From: Parvularcula sp964484475
GTDB lineage: Bacteria > Pseudomonadota > Alphaproteobacteria > Caulobacterales > Parvularculaceae
DNA length: 64,000 bases
Reading direction: 5' to 3'
NCBI GenBank assembly: GCA_964484475.1
Contig: CAZAFU010000002.1
Span: forward strand, 1-64,000
The translations under genes and the position numbers were made by a program. A model generated the notes under the pieces. That model was given only the letters and a program-made list of their open reading frames with translations, searched no databases and was not told the DNA's origin. This document shows positions 34,993-42,790 of this stretch, piece by piece (positions within the stretch are counted from its first letter, which is position 1; each line of letters begins with the position of its first letter).

Positions 34993-35848
34993 TATCGAGA
35001 ATTACCTCACCTACGAGCACTGGCATTTCGACTACGTCCGGCATATCTTTACCCTGACGGTTGCCGTTTTCGGTGCCGGGCTCGTCTACTTTCTGCTCAG
35101 CGCAAGGAACATCGCGCCGAAGTACCGGGCGAGTTCGTTCCTCTCGGCCGTGGTCATGGTCTCGGCCACTTACGAGATCTTCTCGTTGTGGCATAGCTGG
35201 GACAGCGCCTTTGCCTACGCCGGTGACGCCTGGCAGCGCCTCGACGGCAAGATCTTCTCGAACGGCTACCGCTACGCCAACTGGTGTATCGACGTGCCGA
35301 TGCTGTTGACCCAGCTTCTCATCGTAGCCGGCCTCGCGGGCAAGAATTTCTGGTCGAACTGGTGGCAGTTCACGCTGGCCGGCCTCCTGATGATCTTCAC
35401 CGGCTATGTCGGCCAATACTACGAGCCGCAGGTCGCCGGCGTTGCCGCCGGTGACAGCGCGCCGTTCTGGATCTGGGGTTTCGTCAGCTCCCTGTTCTTC
35501 GCCTATATCGTCTTCCTGACACTGAAAGTGACGCTGAACCCCGTGGGGGCCATGCCAGATCGTGCAAGGACGGAGTTGCGCAATATCGGCTTCCTGCTGA
35601 TCGGCTCGTGGACCCTCTACACCTTCGCCTATGGCTGGCCGGCGTGGCAGCCGGACGCGGACGGCGTTGCGGTGAGGCAGACCCTCTACACCATTGCCGA
35701 CATCGTCTCCAAGCTGGTTTACGGTGTGCTTCTCGGCCGCGTCGCACTGATGCGCAGCGCCTACGAGAACTTCACCCCTGCCCTCCAGGTCGGCGGCGAC
35801 CGGGCCTTCTCCCCCGAGGAGAAGAAGGGGCTCACCCAGCCCGCATGA
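34985..35848 (+). CDS. Microbial rhodopsin, NDQ motif (probable light-driven sodium pump)
   Basis: 287 residues, seven helices, from a GTG with GGGAG seven bases upstream. Helix C, YRYANWCIDVPMLLTQ, has Asn99, Asp103 and Gln110: the NDQ motif of sodium-pumping rhodopsins such as KR2 (Asn112, Asp116, Gln123). Glu147 (TGYVGQYYEP), Arg231 (VRQTLYTIAD) and Asp239 match KR2 Glu160, Arg243 and Asp251; Lys243 binds retinal. Two differences stand out: Lys89 occupies the place of KR2 Asp102, part of the outer Na+ site between protomers, and Ser51 replaces Asn61 at the cytoplasmic entry. It would export Na+ in light. The stop overlaps the trkH start. Confidence 0.95.
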   Translation: MPNIENYLTYEHWHFDYVRHIFTLTVAVFGAGLVYFLLSARNIAPKYRASSFLSAVVMVSATYEIFSLWHSWDSAFAYAGDAWQRLDGKIFSNGYRYANWCIDVPMLLTQLLIVAGLAGKNFWSNWWQFTLAGLLMIFTGYVGQYYEPQVAGVAAGDSAPFWIWGFVSSLFFAYIVFLTLKVTLNPVGAMPDRARTELRNIGFLLIGSWTLYTFAYGWPAWQPDADGVAVRQTLYTIADIVSKLVYGVLLGRVALMRSAYENFTPALQVGGDRAFSPEEKKGLTQPA

Positions 35849-37206
35849 CCATGCGTCTTCGCGGGGCGCAGGTGGGCCTGATCCTCCTGCGCTTCGCACC
35901 GGCCATGATCCTGCTCCTCCTCCCGCCGCTCCTCGTGGGGCTCGCGGAGGGGGAGATGGGGATCACCCTCGCCCTCCTCTTCGCTCTCGTTCCGTGCCTC
36001 GGCGCTTCCTATTCGGTCCTGAGGCTGCCTCCTCCTGTCCGGCAGACCGAATGGGAGACGCTCACCGCCGCGACTCTCCTTTTCTTCGTCAGCGGCCTCT
36101 TCATCGCGCCGGTCTTCTGGCTCAACGGTCTCGGTTTCGCGGACGGTGTCTTCGAAGCGGTCTCGGGGATCACCTCGACCGGACTCACCCGCTACACCGC
36201 TCCGCAGGATCTTCCGTTTTCTGCCCTGTTCATGCGCGCCTGGTCGCAATGGGTGGGCGGCTACGCCATCATCACCCTCACGGTCGCATTCCTCTCCCCC
36301 TCCATGCAGGCGGCAAAGGATCTCGGCTCGGTGGAGATGGACAGCGACGACAGCCCGGCCAAGCGGACGGCGGCCAAGGTTCTCGCACTCTATGTCGGGT
36401 TGACCATCGCGACGGTCGCCGCAGTGATGCCGACGGGAATCGGCTGGCGCGATGCGCTGCTGCACGGGCTGACATCGATCTCGACGGGCGGTTTCTCAGC
36501 CCATGGCGACAGCCTGGGCGCCGTGCCGCGGGCCGCTGCGGTGGTCCTGATCGGCTTTGCGCTGATCGGGGCGCTCGCATTCACCGATATCGTCGTCGCC
36601 GACGGCAGGACCCGGAGGCATCTCCTGAAGCTTTCGTCCGTGCTCGCTGTCCTCGTTGCCTTTGCGGGGCTTGGCGCGGTGACGCTCCGGGCCGCGGACG
36701 GGATGTCTGCCTTCGACGCGGGCTTCATCGCGCTTTCCGCCCAGACCACCACCGGTTTCTCGACCGCCAGCACAGGCGAACTCACCTTGGCGTCGCAGCT
36801 CGTCCTCAGCCTCCTCATGTTCATCGGCGCGGATGCGGGATCGACGGGCGGCGGGATCAAGGTGGTCAGGCTCCTCATTCTCGGCTCGCTGGTCCTTGGC
36901 CTCTTCCCGAAGGTGCGCCAGCAGAACTCCCCCGATGACGGGACGGCGCTGACCGTCGGGATCATCCTTGGCTACGCGCTGCTTCTCGTCCTCGGGGCCT
37001 TCCTCCTCTGGGCGCTCGGAGCTTCCTTCGGCGATGCGGTCTTCGAGATGGCTTCGTCGGTGGGGACCGTGGGGCTTTCCGCTGGCGTCACCGGCGCGCC
37101 GCCTCATCCCCTCGCCCTGTGGATCCTCATTGCGGGCATGGTCATGGGGCGGGTGGAGGTTCTGCTCTTCGCCTTCGCCTTCGCGCGCTGGCGCCGGACC
37201 CGATAG
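35845..37206 (+). CDS. trkH: TrkH/KtrB-type potassium transporter membrane subunit
   Basis: 453 residues with four pore-loop repeats, each keeping its filter glycine: SGITSTGLTRY, LTSISTGGFSAHG, SAQTTTGFSTAS and SSVGTVGLSAGV. STGGGIKVVRLLIL after the third filter is the typical TrkH segment. The family moves K+ (often K+/Na+ or K+/H+) into the cell, gated by a soluble TrkA/KtrA subunit; none is in the window. The ATG at 35845 overlaps the sodium-rhodopsin stop (ATGA), so the two proteins are translationally coupled. That link suggests K+ uptake driven by the membrane potential, or exchanged against Na+, that the rhodopsins create. Confidence 0.92.
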   Translation: MTMRLRGAQVGLILLRFAPAMILLLLPPLLVGLAEGEMGITLALLFALVPCLGASYSVLRLPPPVRQTEWETLTAATLLFFVSGLFIAPVFWLNGLGFADGVFEAVSGITSTGLTRYTAPQDLPFSALFMRAWSQWVGGYAIITLTVAFLSPSMQAAKDLGSVEMDSDDSPAKRTAAKVLALYVGLTIATVAAVMPTGIGWRDALLHGLTSISTGGFSAHGDSLGAVPRAAAVVLIGFALIGALAFTDIVVADGRTRRHLLKLSSVLAVLVAFAGLGAVTLRAADGMSAFDAGFIALSAQTTTGFSTASTGELTLASQLVLSLLMFIGADAGSTGGGIKVVRLLILGSLVLGLFPKVRQQNSPDDGTALTVGIILGYALLLVLGAFLLWALGASFGDAVFEMASSVGTVGLSAGVTGAPPHPLALWILIAGMVMGRVEVLLFAFAFARWRRTR

Positions 37207-37243
37207 GAAAAACTGGCCCTTCGCAAGTCGTGGGCGGGGGCTT

Positions 37244-38359
37244 ATGAGACGCATCATGTATGCGCAGGAGCAGCTCCAGGCCCTGATCGAGACGGCAGTG
37301 GACGCGATCATCTCGATCAGCGCGGACGGCGAGATCCGTCTTTTCAACGCAGCCGCCGAGCGGACCTTCGGCCGGCCGGCCGACGAGGTGATCGGCGAGA
37401 ATGTCGCGATCCTGATGCCCGACCATCACGCCCATCACCACCAGGGCTATATCGAGAATTTCCGGTCCACCGGGGAAGCGAAGATCATCGGCATCGGCAG
37501 GCAGGTCGAAGGAAGACGAGCCGACGGCTCGATCTTCCCGATGCACCTCTCGGTCGGGGCGTTCCGCGACGGTGACGAGGAGCACTTCGTGGGGATCGTC
37601 AGGGACCTCAGCGGCGAGATGGCCGAGAGGGCCCGGCGCGAGACCCTGCAGAACCAGCTCGAGCTGATCGGCAGGCATTCCGCGGTGAGCGAGATGGGCG
37701 CAGCCCTCGCCCATGAGCTGAACCAGCCGCTGACGGCCATCGACCTCTTTCTTTCGGCGGCCGAGAGGAAGCTTTCGGACGAACCTGCCGCGGCGCGCGA
37801 AATCTTCCTCAGGGTCCGCGAAGAAGCACAACGGGCGGGCAACATCGTCAGGCGCATCCGCGAGATGGTGGAACGGTCGGACGGTGAGCGCACGGCGTTC
37901 CTCCTGTCATCCGCAGTCGAGAGCGCGGCGGAACTCTGCCGCATCGTCGACCGGCAGAAGGCGGTGATCAGGATCGAGCCCCTGCCCCCCGCCATGCTGT
38001 TCGGTGATCCCGTCCAGATCCGGATGATTCTCGTCAACCTCATCAAGAACGCCCTCGACGCGACAGAGGGACAGGATGACGCACGGGTGGTCGTTCGCGC
38101 CGCCGCAGAGGAAGACAGTGTGCGGATCGAAGTCATCGACAACGGGCCAGGCATCGCGCCCGAAGTGGCCGAGATGCTCTTCGAGCCTTTTTCGAGCACC
38201 AAGGCGGAGGGTTTGGGGATCGGGCTTTCGATCTGCCGGACCATCGCGGAAAGCCATGGCGGGCGGCTTGACCAGCTTTCCGCCGCCGAGCAGGAGGATA
38301 GCCTCGGCGGAGCCGCTTTCGTTCTGGAACTTCCGCTGGCGGAGGACCAGGATGCCTGA
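37244..38359 (+). CDS. fixL: FixL-like haem-PAS oxygen-sensor histidine kinase
   Basis: 371 residues. A PAS domain (~8-125) keeps FixL haem residues: His66 (HHQGYIENF) aligns with the proximal His200 of Bradyrhizobium FixL and Arg86 (KIIGIGRQVEG) with the distal Arg220; PADEVIGENVAILMP and SIFPMHLSVGAF are FixL-like too. The kinase core has phospho-acceptor His157 (ALAHELNQPL), N-box NLIKNALDA and G-boxes DNGPGIAPE and GLGIGLSIC. There is no transmembrane anchor. It would autophosphorylate when oxygen is low and pass phosphate to FixJ, whose gene overlaps it by eight bases. It lies 37 bases after trkH, same direction, so read-through from the rhodopsin operon is possible. Confidence 0.92.
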   Translation: MRRIMYAQEQLQALIETAVDAIISISADGEIRLFNAAAERTFGRPADEVIGENVAILMPDHHAHHHQGYIENFRSTGEAKIIGIGRQVEGRRADGSIFPMHLSVGAFRDGDEEHFVGIVRDLSGEMAERARRETLQNQLELIGRHSAVSEMGAALAHELNQPLTAIDLFLSAAERKLSDEPAAAREIFLRVREEAQRAGNIVRRIREMVERSDGERTAFLLSSAVESAAELCRIVDRQKAVIRIEPLPPAMLFGDPVQIRMILVNLIKNALDATEGQDDARVVVRAAAEEDSVRIEVIDNGPGIAPEVAEMLFEPFSSTKAEGLGIGLSICRTIAESHGGRLDQLSAAEQEDSLGGAAFVLELPLAEDQDA

Positions 38360-38948
38360 GACCAAACCGATTGCCGTCGTGGACGACGATCCGAGCGTGC
38401 GGGACAGCGCGCTCCTCGTCCTCGAAATGGCGGGCCGGGACGTCGAGGGCTTTCCGACCGGGATGGATTTCCTCGAGACCGAGCGCGAGCGCTGGAGCGC
38501 GGTCTTTCTCGATCTCAAGATGCCGGGGCTCAGCGGCTTCGACGTCCTGACGCGGCTCGGCAAGGAAGGCGGCGCACCGTTCCCGGTCATCATGGTCAGT
38601 GCCCATGGCGACGTGAAAGCCGCAGTGCAGGCGATGAAGCTCGGCGCGGTGAGCTTCATCGAGAAGCCCTTCACCGCCGAGGAACTCGTCGCCGCCCTCG
38701 AAGACGCCGAAAGCGAGCGGGCCGAACAGGGCCCGGATCTCGACCAGGTGCTCGGCAGCCTGACGCCGCGCGAAAAGGATGTGGCGCTTCTCCTCAATGA
38801 AGGCCTGACCAACAAGGAAGTCGCCCGGCATCTCGACTGCAGCCCGCGGACAGTGGAAATTCACCGCTCACGCGTGCTGAGCAAACTGGAAGTGCGGAAC
38901 GTGGCCGGGCTGGTCAGGCTGCTGGCCGGACACGAACTTCCCGCCTGA
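38352..38948 (+). CDS. fixJ: FixJ-family response regulator
   Basis: 198 residues; ATG with GGAGG six bases upstream, overlapping the fixL stop. Receiver domain residues ~5-120 with DDD at 11-13, phospho-acceptor Asp54 (VFLDLKMPGLSG), a Ser in MVSAHGDV and Lys in FIEKPF; then a LuxR/NarL-type helix-turn-helix (LTPREKDVALLLNEGLTNKE, SPRTVEIHRSRVLSKL). In related bacteria phospho-FixJ turns on fixK and thereby the low-oxygen regulon. The gene order fixL-fixJ-receiver-fixK here is the classic arrangement. Confidence 0.93.
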   Translation: MPETKPIAVVDDDPSVRDSALLVLEMAGRDVEGFPTGMDFLETERERWSAVFLDLKMPGLSGFDVLTRLGKEGGAPFPVIMVSAHGDVKAAVQAMKLGAVSFIEKPFTAEELVAALEDAESERAEQGPDLDQVLGSLTPREKDVALLLNEGLTNKEVARHLDCSPRTVEIHRSRVLSKLEVRNVAGLVRLLAGHELPA

Positions 38949-38959
38949 TGCCTCCGAAA

Positions 38960-38977
38960 CCTTGCGCCTGCGCAAGG
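38960..38977. promoter_or_regulatory. FixK/FNR-type box upstream of the FixT-like gene
   Basis: A perfect palindrome CCTTGCGC-CT-GCGCAAGG. Its inner 14 bases read TTGC-N6-GCAA, fitting the TTG(A/C)-N6-(T/G)CAA consensus for FixK2-type regulators. It is centred 40 bases before the FixT-like ATG, with a TATATT that could be a -10 element between. The CRP/FNR protein encoded at 39474 is the obvious binder. Confidence 0.65.
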
Positions 38978-39008
38978 CAAGCCGGGGCACCGGCCCTATA
39001 TTGAAGGC

Positions 39009-39392
39009 ATGTCCCGCACGGTCCCATCTCCCAACCGCAGCCGCGTTTTCGTCATCGAGGACGACGGCGCGGTGCGGGACGCCCTCATCATGATGCTCGG
39101 CGGAGCCGGGATCGAAGCGATGGCCTTTGCGGACGGCGAAGCCTTCCTCGATGAACCGATGCCCGGGGACGACGATCTCGTCCTTCTCGACATCGACCTT
39201 CCGGGGCGGAGCGGTATCGAGGTGACGCGCACCATGCGCAGGCGGGGATGCCGATCGCCCATCGTGGTGATTTCGGGCCTGCGCGGGGATGCCTTCAGGC
39301 GGGCAGTGGCCGAGGTCACCCCCTACGCCGCCTTCAGGAAGCCCCTCGACGGCACGGCGCTTCTGAGCGCGCTCAGGACACGGGACCTATAG
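39009..39392 (+). CDS. Single-receiver protein, FixT-like
   Basis: 127 residues, a lone receiver domain: acidic Glu17-Asp18-Asp19 (FVIEDDGAVRD), phospho-acceptor Asp61 (LVLLDIDLPGRSG), Ser in VVISGLRGD and Lys in FRKPLDG. There is no output domain. In Caulobacter and Sinorhizobium a FixK-induced small protein, FixT (a single receiver in Caulobacter), inhibits the FixL kinase as negative feedback. The position between fixJ and the fixK-like gene, and the FixK-type box just upstream, make that role likely here. It could instead be a phosphate sink for FixL. Confidence 0.85.
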   Translation: MSRTVPSPNRSRVFVIEDDGAVRDALIMMLGGAGIEAMAFADGEAFLDEPMPGDDDLVLLDIDLPGRSGIEVTRTMRRRGCRSPIVVISGLRGDAFRRAVAEVTPYAAFRKPLDGTALLSALRTRDL

Positions 39393-39473
39393 GGGTTTAT
39401 CCTTACGCATCCCCCCTGATTCCTGAGCCCGGGACCCACAGGTAGGTCATCTTCCGACAAGGGAGGAAGCAAC

Positions 39474-40037
39474 GTGACCGCACCTATCAAGAGCTTCAAG
39501 AAGCGCCAGACCATCTTCGCAGCGGGCGAGCAGGCCTCCTCCCTGCCCAAGCTCCTTTCGGGCGCAGTCATTCTCTACGCCATCATGCCCGACGGCCGGC
39601 GGCAGGTCCTCGATCTTGCGGGACCTGGAGACTTTCTCCACTTCGAGACCTCCGGCGAGCTCGACCACTACGCCGAGGCGCTGATCCCCTCGCAGGTTGC
39701 GTTCTTCGCGCCCACGGTCCTTCTTTCCAGCCCGGAAAACGCGCAGTTCCTGCTGGAGCAGATGCGCGAACGCCTGTCGGTGGAGCGGCGTCACATCGCG
39801 ATGCTCTCGCAGAAGACGGCCAATGAACGGCTCGCGGATTTCATCCGTCTGGCCGCCGATTGCCTCGGCTGTGACGAAGGGGTGTTCGAGCTTCCGCTCA
39901 CCCGCCAGCAGATTGCCGATTTCACGGGGCTCGCCCTCGAAACCGTCAGCAGGACCTTTGCCCAGTGGCAGCGGGACAAGACGCTGACACGCCTCGAAGG
40001 CCGGACCTACCAGATGAGCGAGTCCCTCGCGGCTTGA
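39474..40037 (+). CDS. fixK: CRP/FNR-family regulator, FixK-like
   Basis: 187 residues from a GTG preceded by GGGAGGA. An N-terminal cyclic-nucleotide-type beta-barrel (SGAVILYAIMPDGRRQVLDL, AGPGDFLHFE) leads to a long dimer helix and a winged helix-turn-helix (LTRQQIADFTGLALETVSRT). The recognition helix has E-T-V-S-R, the ExxSR pattern of FNR/FixK proteins that read TTGAT-like half-sites. No N-terminal cysteine cluster is present, so it is not itself an Fe-S oxygen sensor and should depend on FixLJ, like FixK. It is somewhat short. Likely targets are the FixT-like gene and perhaps hemN downstream. Confidence 0.88.
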   Translation: MTAPIKSFKKRQTIFAAGEQASSLPKLLSGAVILYAIMPDGRRQVLDLAGPGDFLHFETSGELDHYAEALIPSQVAFFAPTVLLSSPENAQFLLEQMRERLSVERRHIAMLSQKTANERLADFIRLAADCLGCDEGVFELPLTRQQIADFTGLALETVSRTFAQWQRDKTLTRLEGRTYQMSESLAA

Positions 40038-40156
40038 GCCTTGGGTTTCCCGAGGAGCGACGTGAGGGAGCCGGGCATTCCCCGCATCACCGTGACCGGC
40101 CCCCTTCTTCCATTCCGGGTCAGGACGACCGGAACCACCACGAGGACGGATGAACC

Positions 40157-41506
40157 ATGAGAGCAGCCTGGCACAAATATCTCGGCCGGAACGTACCGCG
40201 TTATACGAGCTACCCTTCCGCTCTCGCCTTCACCGAGGACTTCGACCCGGCCGCCTATGCCCGCGCGTTGCAAGGTGTTGGCCGCGAAGAGCCCGTTTCG
40301 CTCTATGTCCACATCCCTTTCTGCAAGAAGCTCTGCTGGTATTGCGGTTGCAACATGCGGGTGGAGAACAGGCCGGAGCGGATCGAAAGCTTCGTGGACG
40401 ATCTTCTCCTGGAGATCGATCTTCTGTCGGAGGAACTGGGGGACCGGGGCCGGGTCAGGCAGATCCATTTCGGCGGCGGCACTCCCAACACTCTCGCGAT
40501 GAAAGATCTCGAAAGGGTGCTCCTTGCGCTTCGGGACCGCTTCGGGTCTGGCCCGGACGCGCCTGTGGTGATGGAGATCGACCCGCGCCTGCATCCCGGC
40601 AGGAAGGCCGCAGACCTCGCCCGGGCGGGGATTTCGCGGTTCTCGATCGGCGTGCAGGATTTCGACCCGGGGGTGCAGGCCGCGATCAACCGCGTGCAGC
40701 CCCTCAAGGACGTCCGTGAGGTGATGAACGCCCTGCGCGAGGAAGGGGCGGATGATATCAGCCTCGATGTGCTCTACGGCCTGCCCAGGCAGACCCTGTG
40801 CGGGTTCCGCAGGACCATCGGGAGCGTGATCGACCTGCGCCCCGAACGGGTTTCGCTCTTCGGCTACGCGCACATGCCGGCCCGCCTCAAGCACCAGCAA
40901 CTGATCGCGGAGAAGGACCTCCCCTCCCGCCCCTTGCGCATCGCCCTCGAAGAGAGCGCTGCGGGCCTCCTGGTATCGGCGGGGTACGAACGGGTTGGCT
41001 TTGACCACTACGCCCTGCCCGGGACCCCGATCGCAGAGGCAAACAGGAATGGGCGGCTGCACCGAAATTTCCAAGGGTTCACGGAAGATGACGCGGAAGC
41101 AGTGATCGGCATCGGTCCCAGCGCCATCAGTACCGTGCACGGTGTCATGGCGCAGAACGCCAAGGACCTGCCCGCCTACCGTGCTTCCCTCGCGAAAGAC
41201 GAGTTGCCGGTCCAGCGCGGCATTGTCTCGACCCTCGAGCAGGAAGATCTCGGCGCATGGCTGAAGCGGCTTCTCTGCGACCTGCGGGGTGACCTGCGGA
41301 CCTATTGCGAGATCACCGGCGCGGATCTCGACAGATGGAAGGGGGCAAGCCGCGAACTCGAACCCCTCATCGCTGACGGCATCGTCCGTATCGAGAACGA
41401 CGAGATCCTCATCACTGAAGAAGCCAAACCGCTCGCCCGGCTGGTGGCCTCGGCCTTCGATCCCGCCTGCCGCGGCGGCACGGGTTTCGCTTCGCCAGCG
41501 GTCTGA
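40157..41506 (+). CDS. hemN: Oxygen-independent coproporphyrinogen III dehydrogenase (radical SAM)
   Basis: 449 residues, full HemN length. It shows YTSYPSALAF near the start, the radical-SAM cluster motif CKKLCWYCGC, the SAM-binding IHFGGGTPNTL, and the C-terminal HemN domain. It decarboxylates coproporphyrinogen III to protoporphyrinogen IX without oxygen, allowing haem synthesis when oxygen is scarce. In related bacteria hemN is a FixK target; the neighbourhood supports this, but I see no clear FixK box in the 119 bases between the regulator and this gene. Ends five bases from the convergent DsrE gene. Confidence 0.95.
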   Translation: MRAAWHKYLGRNVPRYTSYPSALAFTEDFDPAAYARALQGVGREEPVSLYVHIPFCKKLCWYCGCNMRVENRPERIESFVDDLLLEIDLLSEELGDRGRVRQIHFGGGTPNTLAMKDLERVLLALRDRFGSGPDAPVVMEIDPRLHPGRKAADLARAGISRFSIGVQDFDPGVQAAINRVQPLKDVREVMNALREEGADDISLDVLYGLPRQTLCGFRRTIGSVIDLRPERVSLFGYAHMPARLKHQQLIAEKDLPSRPLRIALEESAAGLLVSAGYERVGFDHYALPGTPIAEANRNGRLHRNFQGFTEDDAEAVIGIGPSAISTVHGVMAQNAKDLPAYRASLAKDELPVQRGIVSTLEQEDLGAWLKRLLCDLRGDLRTYCEITGADLDRWKGASRELEPLIADGIVRIENDEILITEEAKPLARLVASAFDPACRGGTGFASPAV

Positions 41507-41510
41507 GAGC

Positions 41511-42032
41511 TCAGAACGGGTTGAGTGCGTAGCCCTGCCGCTGCAGGACGGCGTGGGCCGTCATGGCGGAGAGCGCCATCTCGACCCCTTCGATGAGATC
41601 GGAAGTCCCGACGCCCATATAAGCGGCCGACTGTCCGCATACGACGATCTTCACATCCTGCGCGAGCAGCGCCTCGACAAGGGCCCGGTTGGTGTTCGGC
41701 TCGCCGTCCTTGCCCGTTTTCGTCACATGGTGCACCGCCGGGCCGTGCACGACCATGGCGAGGCTCAGCTCCTGCGGGTCGAGGCCACCCTCCCCATGCA
41801 TGTTGATGAGCCGGGCGAGCTTGGCGATATCGTTGTTGATGTCACCGCCGTTGCTGGTGCGGGCGACATCGAAGGAAAGCTTCAGTTCCATCCCCTCGGG
41901 AACCGCGAAGGTCGTCCGGACAGGTGCGACCTTGCCGAAGGCAGGGATGACCTTGCCATCGACAAAACCTTCTCGGGCAAGGGTGGAGGGTGTCGTGACG
42001 AGCACGACGAGGACGAAGACGAGAGCGCGCAT
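41511..42032 (-). CDS. Periplasmic DsrE-family protein
   Basis: 173 residues. A signal peptide (MRALVFVLVVLVTTPSTLA) is followed by a DsrE/DsrF-like fold: FDVARTSNGGDINNDIAKLA, LSLAMVVHGPAVHHVT and VKIVVCGQSAAYMGV with a conserved cysteine. Cytoplasmic DsrE proteins carry sulfur; exported members of this type are of unknown function, often near thiosulfate or copper genes. I chose the ATG at 42032, giving a clean signal peptide with AAAGGG upstream. It is convergent with hemN. Confidence 0.82.
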   Translation of the reverse strand: MRALVFVLVVLVTTPSTLAREGFVDGKVIPAFGKVAPVRTTFAVPEGMELKLSFDVARTSNGGDINNDIAKLARLINMHGEGGLDPQELSLAMVVHGPAVHHVTKTGKDGEPNTNRALVEALLAQDVKIVVCGQSAAYMGVGTSDLIEGVEMALSAMTAHAVLQRQGYALNPF

Positions 42033-42097
42033 GATGATCCCTTTGCGAAGCTTCACGTCAGTCTGGCACGGAATGGCGGCGGGTCCAGCGGGTGTCC

Positions 42098-42790
42098 TCA
42101 GTCCCTCCTCTCCACTCGCCTGATGAAGCTGTTCACGGTCAGCCGGCCCCGTGCCGGGTCAGCCGACAGGGAATGGCCATCGGGAATGCGGCCTGAATGC
42201 AGGCTGGTGCCGCGGTAGACCAGGACCCGGCCAACCCGGCAGTCGAAGGTCGCGGTCCGTTCAAAAAGGGCGTCGCTGTCATTGCGGTAGGCCGGCGCCG
42301 GGATGCCCTTCGCCCTGACATCGGCTTCGAGGGCAGACTTGTAGGCGGAAAAGCGCTCCTTGGAGAGGCTTTCGAAACCGGTGGAGCGGTGCCGGTAGAA
42401 CGACGTCCCGCCGTGGTCCTCGTCGCAGAGATAGTGGAGGACGGCCAGGACGTCCCCATCGACCCCATCCACATGGGGCATGCGCTGGAACGGAACGAGG
42501 GTTTCGGGCTTTACGGTGACCAGCGAGAAATCGCTTTCCATCACCGCAAGACCGTCGCCGGGCCAGCCGAAGGCCTCCAGGATCTGGCGCTCCAGCCTTT
42601 CCGTCAGCTCCCCGGCATAGCCCTCCGGCGATTTCGCGCGGATACCGGGATAGAACGGGCCGTTGGGAGCGAAATCCATCCCTGAGGCCGCCTTCCGCAG
42701 GGGCTCTGTCAGCCAATCCAGCCCGTCCGCGACGAGGACCGGCAGCGCTTCTCGCCCGACGGTCTCGACACGGACGGAGAACCCGGCCAT
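42098..42790 (-). CDS. DUF6445 family protein (2-oxoglutarate dioxygenase-like)
   Basis: 230 residues. A possible iron-binding facial triad is seen: HVDGVDGDVLAVLHYLC (His-x-Asp) and, later, GTSLHSGRIPDG (His), with an Arg in the last strand (RGRLTVNSFIRRVER) that would hold 2-oxoglutarate. GGTSFYRHRSTG also fits DUF6445, often found next to tryptophan halogenase and TonB-receptor genes in alphaproteobacteria. The start codon overlaps the stop of the sugar transporter gene (ATGA), pointing to joint expression. Reaction unknown. Confidence 0.78.
   Translation of the reverse strand: MAGFSVRVETVGREALPVLVADGLDWLTEPLRKAASGMDFAPNGPFYPGIRAKSPEGYAGELTERLERQILEAFGWPGDGLAVMESDFSLVTVKPETLVPFQRMPHVDGVDGDVLAVLHYLCDEDHGGTSFYRHRSTGFESLSKERFSAYKSALEADVRAKGIPAPAYRNDSDALFERTATFDCRVGRVLVYRGTSLHSGRIPDGHSLSADPARGRLTVNSFIRRVERRD

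Noticed and set aside
33198..35848. Reading either rhodopsin as a proton pump (DTE/DTD motif) or sensory rhodopsin
   Set aside because: Helix C positions are N-T-Q and N-D-Q, with Asn replacing the proton acceptor and Gln the donor in both; no transducer gene adjoins.
40038..40156. FixK box upstream of hemN
   Set aside because: No TTG(A/C)-N6-(T/G)CAA match was found in the interval, so regulation of hemN by the FixK-like protein rests on neighbourhood only.
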